A DNA stretch of 64,000 nt from Gavia stellata. Lineage: Eukaryota > Chordata > Aves > Gaviiformes > Gaviidae. The first letter of the stretch is position 1. The number at the start of each line of letters is the position of its first letter. The DNA lies in contig NC_082595.1 in assembly GCF_030936135.1 (NCBI RefSeq), positions 106,495,334 to 106,559,333 on the forward strand, read 5' to 3'. The position numbers were made by a program, and so were the translations under genes. Below the pieces are notes generated by a model. The model had not been told where the DNA came from and ran no database searches. It worked only from the letters and a program-made list of their open reading frames with translations. Positions 1 to 13,369 of this stretch are shown here, piece after piece.

Positions 1-2689
1 GTGGATTTACACCAGTTTTCACTCCTGGTGATTTCAGCCTGTTCACCAAGCCAAAGTTGAGCTTCTCCACTTTGTACATGAGCATCTATAAAACCTACAA
101 GCAAGTATATGTGAGCATATTCCTGTGTCTCCACGATTTACCACCTTCCTGAAATTGTACTCTGTGAGTATAGAACAGATGTCGTCATCATACTTCTAAT
201 AAATTCATTGACCACTCAGTTTTGCATGCAGACGTGCTGTAATTTTTTAAAAATGGCACAGAATACAGAGGAAAGAATTACTTATCAACAACACCCTCCA
301 AAACGAGAGTGTGTGCAAAGCCAGAAGGCAAAGCAAAGATGGGAATCTGGTGCCTTGGAAAGTCTGCGAGCAGTTTTATGTGTAAATTGTATTTTACTGC
401 CTTGTCCACTGTGTCATGAATCTCTCCCCAAATCTGCATGTAAAAATGCCACCACCAAATTATTAGGTATTAATTATATGCTGGATTCAAGCAAGAATTA
501 CCATAATGTGCCACAGCATCCATAAATATGAGATCCAACAGGGGCAGAATGGCCTTTTGTTTCCCTCTGCAGAATTATATGCATGACCCAGTTTTTCCTA
601 ATACTGCAGTGGCAGGAGAGGCATAGCATTGTTTGTTCAACACAAAACGGGGAGGGAGGAAGGGCTCTATTTTGCAATGTACAGTAAATAAACTCTCAGA
701 CTGCAGAATAAGACCTGAGAAAGGATGTTCGAATCTCTTGCTCCAGCCAGCAATATTTGCAGTAGCATCTCACCGTTAATTATAACATTTTCCTGAACTG
801 TTTGGGGCCAATCTCAGAACCCAATTTCCATTTTAAAGACACTTCTCCTACGTCCTGGGTCTCTTGTTTGTGATGCAGGTTGGCTTAACCTGCTGGTTTG
901 GGGGGCAGATGAAATCTGTGAGCCCCAGCCCCTGGTGCCGGTGGGCTCTGGAGGGGCGAGGGGCTCCCCGGGTGGCCACAGAAATGAAGAGGGCTCAGCG
1001 CTTAGGCTTGGGTGCCAGCGGGACATCAGAGCTGGGAGGTGAGTGGTCCTCACCCCAAACAAAGAAAGCTCAGCCTTCAGCCTGCGTGGTCACTGGGACG
1101 AGCGGTGCGAGACACGTTGGCCCGCTCTGGCTGGGGACGAAGATTTTGGTGGCTGAATTTTTCACAGCTGAGACCCCCCCCGCCCTGGGCAGGGGTACAT
1201 AAATATGGGAGATGGGGGAGGATCCAGTTTTCTTGGAGAAATTCCAGTGCTGGTTTAAGGGCGACCTGATGATGGGAAAAGGGCAACGCAGCAATTATCT
1301 ACTATGTCTATACAACCTCCCCCAGGAATCTAGGAAATAAATAACGACAACATGAATTCTTAAGACACAGCCACAATGACGACATTACACACAACGAACT
1401 CACAGCACAGAAACCTACTTATGTCCTTACAGAGGTAATCTGGGAAGAGCAGAGGAAAGGAAGGCAGTGCTGGGAGGGGACACGGCTGTGCCTGGGATGT
1501 GGCCACGGCAGGAGATGTGAGGAGGAGGTAGAAGAGGTTCTTCCAATTATCAAGAACAGTCAAAGCGAAGGATGTTACTTTAATTACCCACAACTGGCAA
1601 TGAGACAGGCGGGGACACAGTCCACCAGGTCCCTAGGATGCTGGGGATAAAGTTTCAGCTCAGATGGACAAACAGCTGCCTAGATCGGACTGTGACCACG
1701 AGGAGCCGGCTGGGAACTGGAGGAGAGAGTGGTTTTGGGGAGAGCGATCACAAAGTGGCAGAATTCATTTTTCTCACAAACAGGGAGATGCAAGAGCAAG
1801 GGCAGAGGGATGCTGGACTCAAACCGGCTGATTTTGATACACGCGGGGAAGCCGTGGGTAGCTCCTGGGGAAGCAGGAGGGCAGGCACAGCACCAGGTAG
1901 TTCATCCTGCTGGGAGGAAGGCAGAAAACACGACCACCGACCCCGACACCAGTGGTTCTGCTGCAAACCCAGGGCAGAGGGAGGTGGGAACCGTGGGAGC
2001 TTGTTGCATATTTGCAGCCAAAACTGCCCTATTGCGAAACCATATGGGAAGCCGTGAATGAGTTTCAGCTAAGAAGGGTGGGAAGGCAATGGGAGGATCT
2101 GTAACTACGTCAGAAGGAAAAGAAAGAGGAAAGAGAGTAACCAAGGGATGACTCAGAAAAGGCCAGTGCTGCGTTCACAAGAAAGGTTCCTCATCGCCAG
2201 CTGATTCATTTTAATTACACGTGAATTGAACCGAGGAGCAGAGCAGAAAGAAACCGGCTGGAGTCGGCTTAGGTGGGACGGAGGAGACGGAGGCAGCACA
2301 GGCGGAGGACGGTGCCGCGGGAGGCGAGGGGAGGAAGCAATTGCGAGGCTCTTCCCAGCCACCCCGGGCTAGGAAAGGTCCCGCAGGGCAGAAACCAGCA
2401 GGCACCATCTCTCTCTTTAAAAAGTGGGAATTACACACTAGGAGCCTAACTCTGAGCCTTGGAAAACTCCCAGAACAAATTATTAAGCAAACAGTTGATA
2501 CAAAGCCAGAGGGGAATATGGGGATAAGAAGAGAAGGTGAATTTGTCAGAAATAAATTGCCCAAACCAGAGTAATGTTCAGCTCAGGTTTCCTCTTGGGT
2601 AGCTGAAACGTGCCGCGATTTAGGTAAAGCTTATGAAATAGTCCCATCTGACATTTCACGAATTCTCTCAAATTAAGGAAATACAAGAA
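1..2689. other. Upstream intergenic DNA
   Basis: No gene, repeat family or RNA recognised. Short reading frames on both strands have no recognisable protein features. Confidence 0.7.
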
Positions 2690-3275
2690 AGTGAATTTAG
2701 GAACAATTGAATAAGACGCTTGGAGTCACTGCCGATGGTTTTCAGCCAGACAAGGAGGAGATTTTGAGCAGTGTCCTCCTGGATCGGGCATAAAGGTGCT
2801 TCTATTCAATATTTTCATCTACTGACTCAAGTGATGGCCCAGGGAATGCATTTCTAAAATATGCAGGTGTTGCTGGACCACAAGCACCTGGGAGGACCGG
2901 ATGAGAATTCAAAATGACCTTGAAAAATTGGAGAAAAAGCCTGAAACGAACGAGATGAAATCCAATAAATAACAGCACAAACTGCGGCTCTTAGAGGAGC
3001 GATATCAAATGCACGGTACCCACCCGGGAGCTCTTATCAGGCGATGGTATGGCAGAAACAGAGGAGGTATGGCAAGTCACAAAGGATGGGGATGAGAAAT
3101 CTGCCGTTGGGAAAACACCAACAGAAGAAGCAAATCTCTTTCCGGGATGCAATAACAACACTGTTGTGTGTAAGCCAGAGGAGGTAATTATTCAGCTTTC
3201 CTCCATGCTGACAAGGTCTTGGTTGGACCAAGTCTCGTATTTAGGGTACACTTTGAAAAAGATGTTAATTAATTA
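2690..3275 (+). repeat. Old CR1 fragment (reverse transcriptase 3' part)
   Basis: Decayed sense CR1. The recognisable phrase is the stretch around 2890-2970 (ATTCAAAATGACCTTGAAAAATTGG, split here as ATTCAAAATGACC and TTGAAAAATTGG), typical of the segment after the reverse transcriptase core. It is followed near 3170-3250 by remains of the 'GAGGTAATT..' and 'CTGACAAGG..' segment. No long reading frame is left, and the boundaries are approximate. Confidence 0.55.
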
Positions 3276-5050
3276 AAAAAGATTAAGATATGAAAAAGTA
3301 GAAAGGTCAAAGGATTTAACTTTGTTTCGCCAGGAAGGAGAAGCTGTGATAAAAGCTCTAGGATACAGCCAACCGTTACGAAGAGCAGATATTTGAGTGT
3401 TGCAAGAGGAATTCACATTAAATTACAACAGGGCAGCTGCTCCGTCCCCATTAACCATCTACTTGCCTTTGTGTGGCCCTTCTCCCCCAGCACACCCACT
3501 TTGGGCTGCAGAGACCGGAGCAGCACACAGTGCTCACCATGTGGTGCACCAAGGTTGCTTACAGCAGCAATACGGTACCTGCTGCCCCGTTCTCCATCTC
3601 CCTCCTCGGTGCCCTCTCCTGCCCAGGGTTCCCAGGCTCTGGCAGGGACATCTCAGCTGGACTGACTCAACCAGCAGCACGGATTTTAGGATTGCTGAGC
3701 ACAGAAGCAGGGAAAACCGGCCACATGTCTTGCAGCAAATGAAGAAGGACAGGGGTCTGGAGCTGGATGGTCCAATTTAAGCACCAACTTATGGGTGTGT
3801 GGCCACCCTTGGAGTGGGTCTTCTAGCCCTCTGCCTCAGCCCTTCGGACCATAATCTGGGTTCAAGCTATTGGATACGCATCAGTTGAAAATAAGCCCAG
3901 CAATAATTAAAACACTGTGCAATTTTCCCTTTGGGGGAAAAAAGGAAAAAAAAAAAAAAAAAGAAAGAAAAAGAAATCTGTTTGTATTTTTGGCCTGGTT
4001 TTCCTCATTTTTTGCCACAAAAAACAATTCTTCTTAATGATTACTGTTCCACGTTCCCGCTCGTGTTCCTCGCTTTTGTTAATGTGAAGATTTAAATGCA
4101 CCATTTAATACTGACATGGGCCAATGAACTCATGGTTACACTCACACTCCCAGCCTGCGAGGAGGATGCACGGTTCTATGACAGGCAATTAAAAATCCTA
4201 TTATAGGATCGTGGAATAAGAAGTAGATGACATATTAAAACAAGGAGCATGTTTAATTTATAAATCCAAGTTATTGCATGCTGTGAAGTGCTAGGGAGAG
4301 AAATGAATAAAGAAAGGACTTTGTAGTGTTGCTCACTATTAAGTATTATAAACAGCCATACACGTCTGGCTGTCAGAGCCTCCTGGCAGCTTTGCATCTC
4401 AAGCAGCCCTGGCAACTGCCTCCCCCACCCCGGGGCAACTTCTTTCCTGTATTTCCAAATCCAGTAAGAATTCTTGTTGCATTAGCCAAAAAAACCCTAA
4501 CCTCATCATTAGGGACTCTTTGATGCTAGCGACCTGGCCTTGGGGCCAGGATATAATGGGGAATTATACAGTTTCTCTATTAAAATTCCACCCTAGTAAT
4601 TAAAATTTAATAATAAAGACCAGCTCAGCACCCAGATGCTGCAGGGATGAGTTTCTCAGGCGTGCTCCTGTCCCGCATGCCCCTGGTGCAGTGGCCCGAG
4701 GCACCGCTCTCCTGGCAGCCGGCTGCCTGGCTGGGAGAGGGTGGGCTGCAAGGGGGCCCTACTCCCTGTTTAATTTTCAGAGGGAAAGGGAGAGGTATAT
4801 TGTGCAAAACACACAAATAATTGCATGGATGGCAATTGCATGAATGGCTCTGACCTTCCAAGAAGGATTGATGGAGTAGGGTGCAGTCCTGGTGTGAAAA
4901 CCCCTCCAAGGAGGTCTGTCAGGTCAGACTGAGGTCCTGGAGAAGTGCTTGACCCCACCTTTCCCTCCGGATGGGAAGGCTGAGGCTTCTCCATGGGGCC
5001 ATGCTCCATACGCATGTGTTGCAGCACTAAGTTATCCTCTGAAGAGCAAT
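3276..5050. other. Intergenic DNA between CR1 copies
   Basis: Only an A-rich tract (3938-3976) and a 7-bp inverted repeat (4195-4209) stand out. Confidence 0.7.
3938..3976 (+). repeat. A-rich tract
   Basis: A simple A/G-purine tract with about 20 consecutive A. No retrocopy body is recognisable on either side. Confidence 0.8.
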
Positions 5051-5700
5051 AATCTCAGAATCACACAGAATCACAGCATCACACAGAATCTCAGAATCGC
5101 TAAGGTTGGAAAAGACCTGTAAGATCATCAAGTCCAACCATCAACCCAACACCACCATGCCCATCAAGCCACGTCCCACAGTGCCACGTCCACAGGCTCC
5201 TTGAATACCTCCAGGGAGGGTGACTCCACCACCTCCCTGGGCAGTCTATTCCACTGTGTTACCACTCTCTCAGTAAAGAATTTTTTCCTAATATCCAGTC
5301 TGTATCTCCCCTGGTGCAACTTGAGGCCATTTCCTCTTGTCCTGTCACTCGTCACTTGGGAGAAGAGACCAACACCCACCTCTCTGCAACCCCCTTTCAG
5401 GTAGTTGTAGAGAGCGATGAGGTCTCCCCTCAGCCTCCTCTTCTCCAGACTGAACAACCCCAGCTCCCTCAGCCGCTCCTCATCAGACTTGTGCTCCAGA
5501 CCCCTCACCAGCTTCGTCGCCCTTCTCTGGACACGCTCCAGCACCTCAATGTCCTTCTTGGAGTGAGGGGCCCAAAACTGAACACAGCATTCGAGGTGCG
5601 GTCTCACCAGCGCCGAGTACAGGGGCACGATCACCTCCCTGCTCCTGCTGGCCACACTCTTTCTCATACAGGCCAGGATAATGCCACGGGCCACAGCAGC
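5051..5700 (-). repeat. CR1 retrotransposon, 5'-truncated, antisense
   Basis: This is the 3' end of a CR1 element on the minus strand. It starts at 5051 with imperfect AGAATCACAC-type terminal repeats, continues through the conserved AAGGTTGGAAAAGACCTGT box, and retains an open frame (minus 5694-5164). That frame matches the C-terminus of CR1 ORF2 (motifs [46 protein letters not shown]). No endonuclease or reverse transcriptase core remains, so it cannot move on its own. It is one of the younger-looking copies in the window. Confidence 0.92.
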
Positions 5701-7029
5701 TCTGGTGACAGAGGGATGCTACGAGGGACACTAGCCTGGGATGACCGGAGCCGAGCAGGTTGCTGAAGGGGGTCAGAGGAAATCCTGAAGCGAAGAAGTC
5801 AGGGTGAGAGCTAACGCGAGGGCAAGACATCTCCGACCCGCAGGGAGGGCTGGGAGGGAAAATGGTCCATTAGCAGCTCTCCGTCTGGGGGAAATCAAAG
5901 ATCCATTGTGCATTGGTCTCTGCATCCAGCTTTCTCAGCATGTTTCCACCTCCCTGGGGACAATGCTTCAGCTTCTCACCTACTTCTTACGTCAATGCAT
6001 TTCCCAGCAGATTTCCCCATCTGTTTATCATCTCTGGTGGTGAAGGATCTCATGGGGAGCTCTGCCTGCTCTGCATCTGCTCTTGTGACAGGCTCCATTC
6101 TGTCTGCGAGAGATGAATGAGCAGCCCTGGGGTGGGGAAGTCCTGGGAATAAACACTCGGGTCTGGGGAAGGGACCTTTCTACAGCAAGGGTGAGACCCT
6201 GCACCGCTGCTGTGGTAAGCTGGGGAAGAATGGGAGCTCCTTGTCAAAGGACCCAAGGGGGTCATTGTCTTCATCCACAGAAAAGAAGCGGTATCTTCCT
6301 ACATGTCTCACTTCATATGGCCCTTAAAGATACTGTCGCTCCTTGGGCAATTAGTGGAGAAGAACATTATCCTGCCTTCCCTCTACCAAATGCGATGACC
6401 ACCTCCCAGCACACTTGTTGGCCAAAGGACTTGCACACGGCAAAGGAAGATGACTAACAGATCCTGGGCCAAACATGCTCCACACCAAACTGACTTTGAG
6501 GGTCAGCTCAGCCCAGGGGCACCTGTGTAACAAGGGGACTCAAACAGCAGGCAAGGACAGAGAAGTCCAGACCACCCGAAGCCCAGCTCCTTGCCATACA
6601 CAATCATGTGCCCCCTCAAAATGCTACACAAACAAGGTATGTGTTGAGGGATATCTCACCCAGGCAGCCAAATGGACTCCTAAAACCTAAGAGGACACAG
6701 TTTCCCTTCCCTCCTGACAGTACTGTGGCCACAAGAGGACAGAGAAGTCCCTAACTCCTGAGGGTTCTGCAATGAAGCACTAGCAGGAAAAGTGCTATCT
6801 GATGTTCCCCAGTGCTCCCACAAGTCCTTCCCTTGGCACTGGGTGATGCAGAAGGTTTTCCTGTGAGACGCGGTTCTGCTGTTCTTGGTTATTTCACTGG
6901 CCTACATTGCATCGTTGCCTCAGCTTCCAGCCATCACAACATCCCAAATAAGCAGAGAAGCGAAATCAGACATTTTAGACCCCCCTAAGATGCAGGTAGG
7001 TCCTGGAATGGACTTTCCAAACCATTTCA
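5701..7029. other. Intergenic DNA
   Basis: Nothing recognised. Frames are short and lack any family signature. Confidence 0.7.
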
Positions 7030-7872
7030 AAGCAAAAATCCATGTGACTAGGGCAAGCCCACAAGGCACTTGCTGGCTGGGCACTCTCTTTGACTTGATA
7101 CTTCAAGGATATTTATGAACTTCATCAAGGACAAATGCCAAGTCCAGCACCTGGGAAGGAATAACCCCCATGCAACAACACAGGCTGGGGCTGACTGGCA
7201 TGGGAGCAGCTCTGCAGAAAAGGACCTGGGGGTCTTGGTGGACACCAGGTTGACCATGAGCCAGCAATGCGTCATCGCAGCAAAGGCGGCCAACAGCCCC
7301 TTGGGCTGCATTAGGCAGAGCGTTACCAGCAGGTCGAGGGAGGGGATTCTTCCACTCTGCTCAGCCCTGTTGGCACCACGTCCGGATATTGCATCCAGTT
7401 TTCAGCCCTCAATGCAAGAGAGACAGGGACACATGGGAGTGAGTCCAGTCAAGGGCCACCAAGACGGTCAGGGCACTGGAGCACGTGGCCTGGGAGGGGA
7501 GTCTGAGGGTACAGGGCTGGAAAAGAGAGAGCTTTGGTGGGGATCTGATAGTGACCTCCAATACCTGCAAGGAGGATATGAAGATGAGGAAGGCAGGCTC
7601 TACACAGTGGTGCATGAGGGGAGGACAAGAGACACTGGGCATAAGCTGAAACAAGGGATGTTCAGACTGGATATGAGGAAAAACATTCCCACTATGATAA
7701 CAGTTCAGCACTGGTACAGGATGCCCAGAGAGGCTGTGCTGCCTCCAACCTTGGAGGTTTCCCAACTGGGTAAAGCCCTGAGCAACCTGGTCTGACCCTC
7801 CTATGAGCAGGAGGTTGGGCTGGAGACCTCCTGCAGTCCCTTCCCACATGAGATATTCCGTGATCCTACAGT
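7030..7872 (+). repeat. Older CR1 fragment, sense
   Basis: Diverged CR1 ORF2 C-terminal region and 3' end. The frame opens with FIKDKCQVQHLGRNN and continues through [14 protein letters not shown] and IAAKAANSPLGCIRQSVTSRSREG. Later come FRLDMRKN and the terminal part ending in GGAGGTTGGGCTGGAGACC. A 226-codon frame (7115-7795) is still open, although the middle reads as non-homologous sequence, implying compensating frameshifts. Confidence 0.88.
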
Positions 7873-8689
7873 GCCCGAGGGCATGCTGTGCCCAAAACAC
7901 AGTGCATCTGTGGCTGAGTCGGTGCCAAACGCTGGCCTTCCTGTCTAGGAATAGCACTGGTGACTGCTTTTTCTCCCTTGCTGTGGGACCTCCACCAAAC
8001 CCACAGCTACCAGATGGCCAAAAGCTGCCTCCCCCCAGCACTAGCAGGGGGAGGGGGAGCGGGGAGCCTCCCAGCACTCTCCCAGGCATCCCTAACCACA
8101 ACATATTGTTCTGGGCATCACACAATAACCCCAGACGGAGCAGGGCGTCACGGGGGGGTGGGATCCGCAGTCACGTCCGGGATGCTGCACGTCACCCCTA
8201 GGAACAAAGCCTTGCGGGAGGGGGTAAGGGGCCGTGTCCGCTACCCCTCCCTGCCTAGCGCGGGGTGCAGGAGGGACGAGGAGTGAAGCCCTTCTTCCTC
8301 TGTCGCAATCAGCATTTGGTTATCCAAACCCAGGGATCATAAAAGTCCTCCACTCATCTGGTAACAATAATGAGCAGGGGAACGGCTTGTCCCTTGCCTG
8401 GCACCGCGTCCCTCATCAGGCGATACGGCCAGAATGGCACCTCCCCATGCTCCTGCTCTGAGTCTCTCCTCTTCCACTTCTCCTTGAGCGCAAGGTGAAC
8501 CTGGAGATGGAAGCTGGAGGTCCACAAGCACTCCTGTTCCTGGGTCAAGTTCCTCTCACTCCATGACCTTGAGACCTTAGCTCAACACAACCGCTATCAG
8601 AAATTGTGCATGCAAAATGGGCTGCCCTTGGGTTTTTACTTTATTTAGGAAGTCTTATTCTGAGAGAGGACAATATGAGGTTCCTGCTG

Positions 8690-8845
8690 TGGCTTGATGG
8701 GCATGGTGCTGTGTGGTGTTGGGTGGGTTGGTTGGGGTTTTTTTTTGTTTGTTTGTTTGGTTTGTTTTTTTTTTAAGGTTGGACTTGATGATCTTACAGG
8801 TCTTTTCCAACCTTAGTGATTCTGTGATTCTGTGTGATTCTGTAA
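8690..8845 (+). repeat. CR1 3' end interrupted by a T/G-rich microsatellite
   Basis: The CR1 3' UTR phrases GATGGGCATGGTG and GGTGTTGGGT (8697-8727) and AAGGTTGGACTTGATGATC (from 8775) flank a (TTTG)n/T-rich stretch at about 8738-8774. The tail has ATTCTGTG repeats. The microsatellite probably expanded inside the element. Confidence 0.85.
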
Positions 8846-8887
8846 GGGCGTCACTGAATAGCTGATGAAGAGTATTGGCGAATGGGG

Positions 8888-8937
8888 GTGGTTGGATGGA
8901 TGGATGGATGGACGGACAGATGGACAGATGGATGGGT
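8888..8937 (+). repeat. (ATGG)n-type microsatellite
   Basis: Tandem tetranucleotide GGAT/GGAC/AGAT units, imperfect in the second half. Confidence 0.85.
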
Positions 8938-10710
8938 ATCTGCTGCCTGGGAGAAATGCATAGGCTGAGGCTTGAGACCAGTGAACTGAACACAGTGGGA
9001 GGCTGCGGGACAGAGGCAGTAGCCAGCTTTCCTAGGGGGCCCCGGAAAAGCAAAGAGAAAGGGAGAGTTGAACATTTCTCTGTGTACTTTGGATGGGGTG
9101 GTTGTTTATTGTTATATTATCTGCTTTCCTGTTTCCCTTGCCTCTCTTCCTTTCAGTGAAGCACTGTTTTGTTAAGTTTCTTTGTTCACAAGTGGAGAAG
9201 GATAGCTGGGAAGGGAAGCAGGGGAAGGATGGCTGGGGCATGGCGGTGGGGGGAGAGCAGAGGCAGAATGGTGGGGAAAGGCTTGCATGGCAGGATAGTC
9301 CCTTGAGTACCCAGGCTGGTTTAGCTAAATTTTCCCAGGTTTCTGGCTGGAGATTAGTTATGAATTTGTAAGGACCCTTAGAAATTATGGGTTCCTTAAT
9401 TGCTCTCATGTTGCTGCCAGAAAGATTGCATTTATTACAGCATTACCCCTAGATGGGGCAGCATCTAGAGCTTTTAGGGCTGTGCCCTGTCTCATTTGCA
9501 AGGACAGCTTGCTCCATAGACACCTCAGAGCTTGAAGAGGAGGTTCCCAGAGGTGAAACGGAAAAGAACTGGGCTAAGAGCAGGATCGTGGTGGCTACAC
9601 GTCCAGCCATGTGCTACTTCTAACCAGGCTTTTCCCATAGGCATGGCACTGGGCATGCCACCATCCCGCTGCTACTCAACCAGCGAGTGCCCCGCAGCGA
9701 TGGGGCAGAGCTCAGGGTGAGGTGAGCTACAAGCAAGGCCTGGTGCAACCCCAGAGCTCTCACGGCACCTCCCAGCCATCACCATGCCATGGTGGTCATT
9801 CCCCAGCTACTGTTGGGATTGTCCCAGCAACCTGCCAACATCTTTGCCCAGTTCCCCCAGTCTCAGACCTTTCATCCCAGTTATCTGTGTAGCCCCAAAT
9901 GACCATCTCGGCTTCCTCTCTGATCCCATATGACCAGGGAATTGGCTCTGATGCAGCATTCGCATCCATAGTGGGCATCCTTCACCCACAGGCTGCCTGG
10001 GACCATCCTCCACCCCCCATCACTCTCTCTTGCATCAGCTTTGGTGTTGCACAGTCTCCACACACCCAAACTACTAATCTGGCACAAAAACAACCGAGCG
10101 AGAAAAGGGAACAGTTTCTGCTAAGTCAGTGCTGAATCAGCCAGCATGAGGGCTAAGACAGAGGGGAGGACAGGGGCTGGTGGCCTGGAGCTGCAGGAGA
10201 AAGGACAGGAATGAGACCTCTGTGTTTGGCAGTGGAAAGCTCTTAGGTCAGTTCAAGCTGACACGTTTAAGCAGTGGCTGAAGGTGATCTGAGCTCGGGG
10301 AGTGGGACTTACCCTCCCTTCTCCCTCTTCTCCAGACTGAGTATAACTCCCTGGGGTGGCAAGCAGGACCAGCAACCATCACAGGGTCTGAAAAGCTGCC
10401 AAGGGAACTGAGAAAAACTGCCCAGGAGAAAAACTGTCCTAGGAAAGACCTGAAGGCTGGTGAGATGGGAGGGACGTGTCCTTCACATGAGCTGGCCTGT
10501 GACCTCTTCGCTGCTTTAGACATCAAGCCCTGAGAAGGGACATTATTCTCTCCAGCAATAATCTGCACTAAAGATGCTCTCTTCCAGAGTAATTTAGCAC
10601 CAGGGCTAATACTAAACTTCCTGGAGAAGGATTTGCATGCAGTAAAAATGTGTGAAGACGGGAGAGTGCCAGACTGCAGGGAGTTTCCCACAGGCTCTTC
10701 TTGCCTCCTT

Positions 10711-10809
10711 AGGGAAATGATTTAGTGGTGGACTTAGCAGTGTAGGGTTTATGGTTGGACTTCATGATCTTAAACGTCTTTTCCAACCTAAACGATTCTA
10801 TGATTCTAA
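10711..10809 (+). repeat. CR1 3' terminal fragment, sense
   Basis: About 100 nt of CR1 3' end (TTAGTGGTGGACTTAGCAG, ATGGTTGGACTTCATGATC, then CGATTCTATGATTCT). Its ATTCTATG-type tail resembles the copy at 13370-13805 rather than the ATTCTGTG copies. Confidence 0.88.
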
Positions 10810-13369
10810 ACTGGTTCTTAAAGCAAGGCTTGAGCTGCCTTGTGCCGGAGGTCTTGCTCCCTGGGTCTTTGTCTGCATTAAAAGCTTTCCATGGCATAAC
10901 CAGCTCCTTATACAACCCACCAAGATACTCTAATCAACGTCAAGTCTATAAATTAGTCTTTAAGCTATGTCTGCTTATGTGATGATTAAATAGCCTGAAC
11001 TGATTTAAATCAGACAAACTTGGGTGAGGCTTTCAAACAGTTATGCTGGACTGCAGGAGCCCACAAAAGATGGGAACATCTCGCTACTTCCAAGGCATTT
11101 TGCCCCACTCCCCTTGGTGCCAAGGACATCCAGCCACTACTTGGACCCAAGGCAGGCTACACAGTCACAGCAGGCTGCTCCGTGAATGCCTTCCACTGCC
11201 GACAGCTCCACAGAAAAGGCTGCCTCGCAGCACTCAGCCGATGTGGCAGCGAACACTCAGCGCTGCCGGGACTGAGGCTGCACAAATCGCGGTGATTCAG
11301 AGACCCGGCATGTTCCCAGGATCCATCACCTAGGTATGCCGTGAGTGATACATTACTAATTTCCCCATTGGCTTTCTCTGTATCATCCATGACTTCAGCC
11401 TCATGTCCCCCACGCTATGGCACCTGCTGAGCCCTCCGCATGCAGGGGCTCCTCCACACCCATCACCATCCTCACGGATGCAGGAGAGGCTGTTTGCCTT
11501 CCTCGCCTGCCACCTTGCAGTGACCTGATATCCAGGGGAGCCTCTGAAAAGCTCTGGGATCTCATTCCCGGGTGGCAGTAACTCACATGGAGGGAGTCCT
11601 TGCCCCTCTTCAGGGACACTGAATTTTACATGTGCTTGTATTGCCTGGTCAGGCATTATTTTAAGCTCTTTGCATCTCTTCGCAGTCACCCTTCGTGGCC
11701 GCCCTGGATAACTCCGTATCCTGTGCAAACATGTCAGATATGATGTACTGTGCGGGGTCAGCAGAGCCCCTGTGAGTTACTTCTCACCCCAACCAGCCCC
11801 CCCCCCCATTATCTGGTGGCCGTAGCCCCCTTGGCACAGACACATGCACAGCCCTGCATGCCCTCAGCCCCGGGGCAAGGGAGCCGTGGGGTCCCCCCCT
11901 TCATCGGGGGGGTGGGAGGAGACCTTAAGCTGTGACTAAGATTATCCATGATCACTCAGCAATGAGGTCCACCCCGCTGGGTGCAGCTGGGGTGGCTGAG
12001 CAGGGTCACTCGGGAAGTGACATTCTCCTGGGGCTCCAAAAAAACCCCCAAGGCTGTACAGCTGGCTTTGAGCTCTCGCTCGAGCAAAAAAAGCACTGTG
12101 CTGAGCTGCGTGAAATGAAGCTTGCCAAGTTAGAGGTGGTGAGAGTTATTTGCTGGTTCGTCTCTGTACCAGGAGGATTTGGGCTGGATTAGGCAGTGGC
12201 TGCCCGTGCCACTCCGACAGTCCTTCTGCAAGCGACACGAAGCGTAAAGCCGGCAGCATCACGTGTGCCGGGTAATCTGACACAAAAGTGAGCTTGCGTC
12301 CACAGCTGACATGAATCACAGATTTGCAGGTGGCAGTTGTTCCGTCTCTTTTTGTGATGTTGAACGTACAAGAGCGTAGAACCCTCCCAGGGAAACACTT
12401 GGCTTTGGGAAACTCGTACTAAGTTTTGCAGTGCCCTCCGAAAGCTCTGCAAACCACCCCGTCACCCCTGCCACCTCCCCGTCCCACTCAGGCTGTGCTG
12501 GGCTCAAAGGAGCAAGACAAGACGTGGTCTTCTGCTTAGCATGAAGCTCTCAGCTTTGCTGCAAGCTCTCTCATTGTGGATATACCGCTTAATTCGCTGC
12601 TTTGATTTCTCCAGTGTAAGCTTAGGGACATAGCAAGACTTCAGACAGATGTGTAAAAACGATCTTCATAATTATTCATTTGCAGCTTCATGACCGTCAA
12701 GATGCCCCAGCTAAGAGCAAGGCTCCGCTTTGTTAGGCAGCGTTCAAGCCTCAGCCCCGGAGCACTTGTAACCAAGGAGTAGAAGGAAGGTGAACGAGGG
12801 CACTACACGGTGTGCCCAGAGTCAGCAAGTTTTTGGTGAGGTTGAGATGAGCCTCCAGGCTTCAAAACCTGAGCCTTGCTCCCCAGCTGAACCAAAGGAC
12901 CTCCTGCAAAACAAGACTATATATCACCAAAGGGAATCAAAAGAAGCATTATCTTTACATAAGTTCATTATTTTTACTCTCAAAGGTACAGACGTGACTG
13001 CTGGGCTGGCTCCACCCGCACTGACCTCAGCACCCAGGCAGCCGTGGCTTTCAGACGGAGATAAAACTGTTCTGCTTTACAGCACTGGCGTTACTGTGCT
13101 GCTCTGGGGGCAGGAGGGAAACTTCTTCACAGTGAGTCACTGACCTGGAAAGGATTTGACGTGCCAGCCCCGTGCGCCCCTCTCCCCTTTCTCGCCGGGG
13201 CGAAGGTGCAGCACCGGCTGTGCTTCATGTGCAGCCTCATCTCCCCATCTTACCTGCTCGTTATCTCACAGCCATTACTCTGGGCACAGGGTTAAAGCCA
13301 TATTTATGCATTTAGCCTTGCCATCGGCTGCTGAGCTTCTCCCTTCTTAAGGTCCTCTGGGAAAACATG

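Larger units (their letters stand above)
7873..13369. other. Intergenic DNA with CR1 scraps
   Basis: Apart from the CR1 pieces at 8690-8845 and 10711-10809 and the microsatellite at 8888-8937, nothing is recognised. The stretch 12530-12740 is AT-richer and free of repeats, with TCF-like CTTTGAT and a homeobox-like AATTATTCATTTG, so it may be a conserved noncoding block. Confidence 0.65.

Noticed and set aside
724..745. GTTCGAATCTC resembling a tRNA B box
   Set aside because: No matching A box or cloverleaf arms are found around it.
4195..4209. Inverted repeat ATCCTAT-T-ATAGGAT
   Set aside because: Seven-base arms are expected by chance in 64 kb, with no supporting context.
5314..5766. 150-codon plus-strand frame
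   Set aside because: It is antisense to the CR1 element at 5051-5700. The same applies to 34543-35082 (plus) and 20896-21393 (minus).
11330..11728. 132-codon minus-strand frame
   Set aside because: No family signature, no splice or promoter context, and a composition typical of chance frames.
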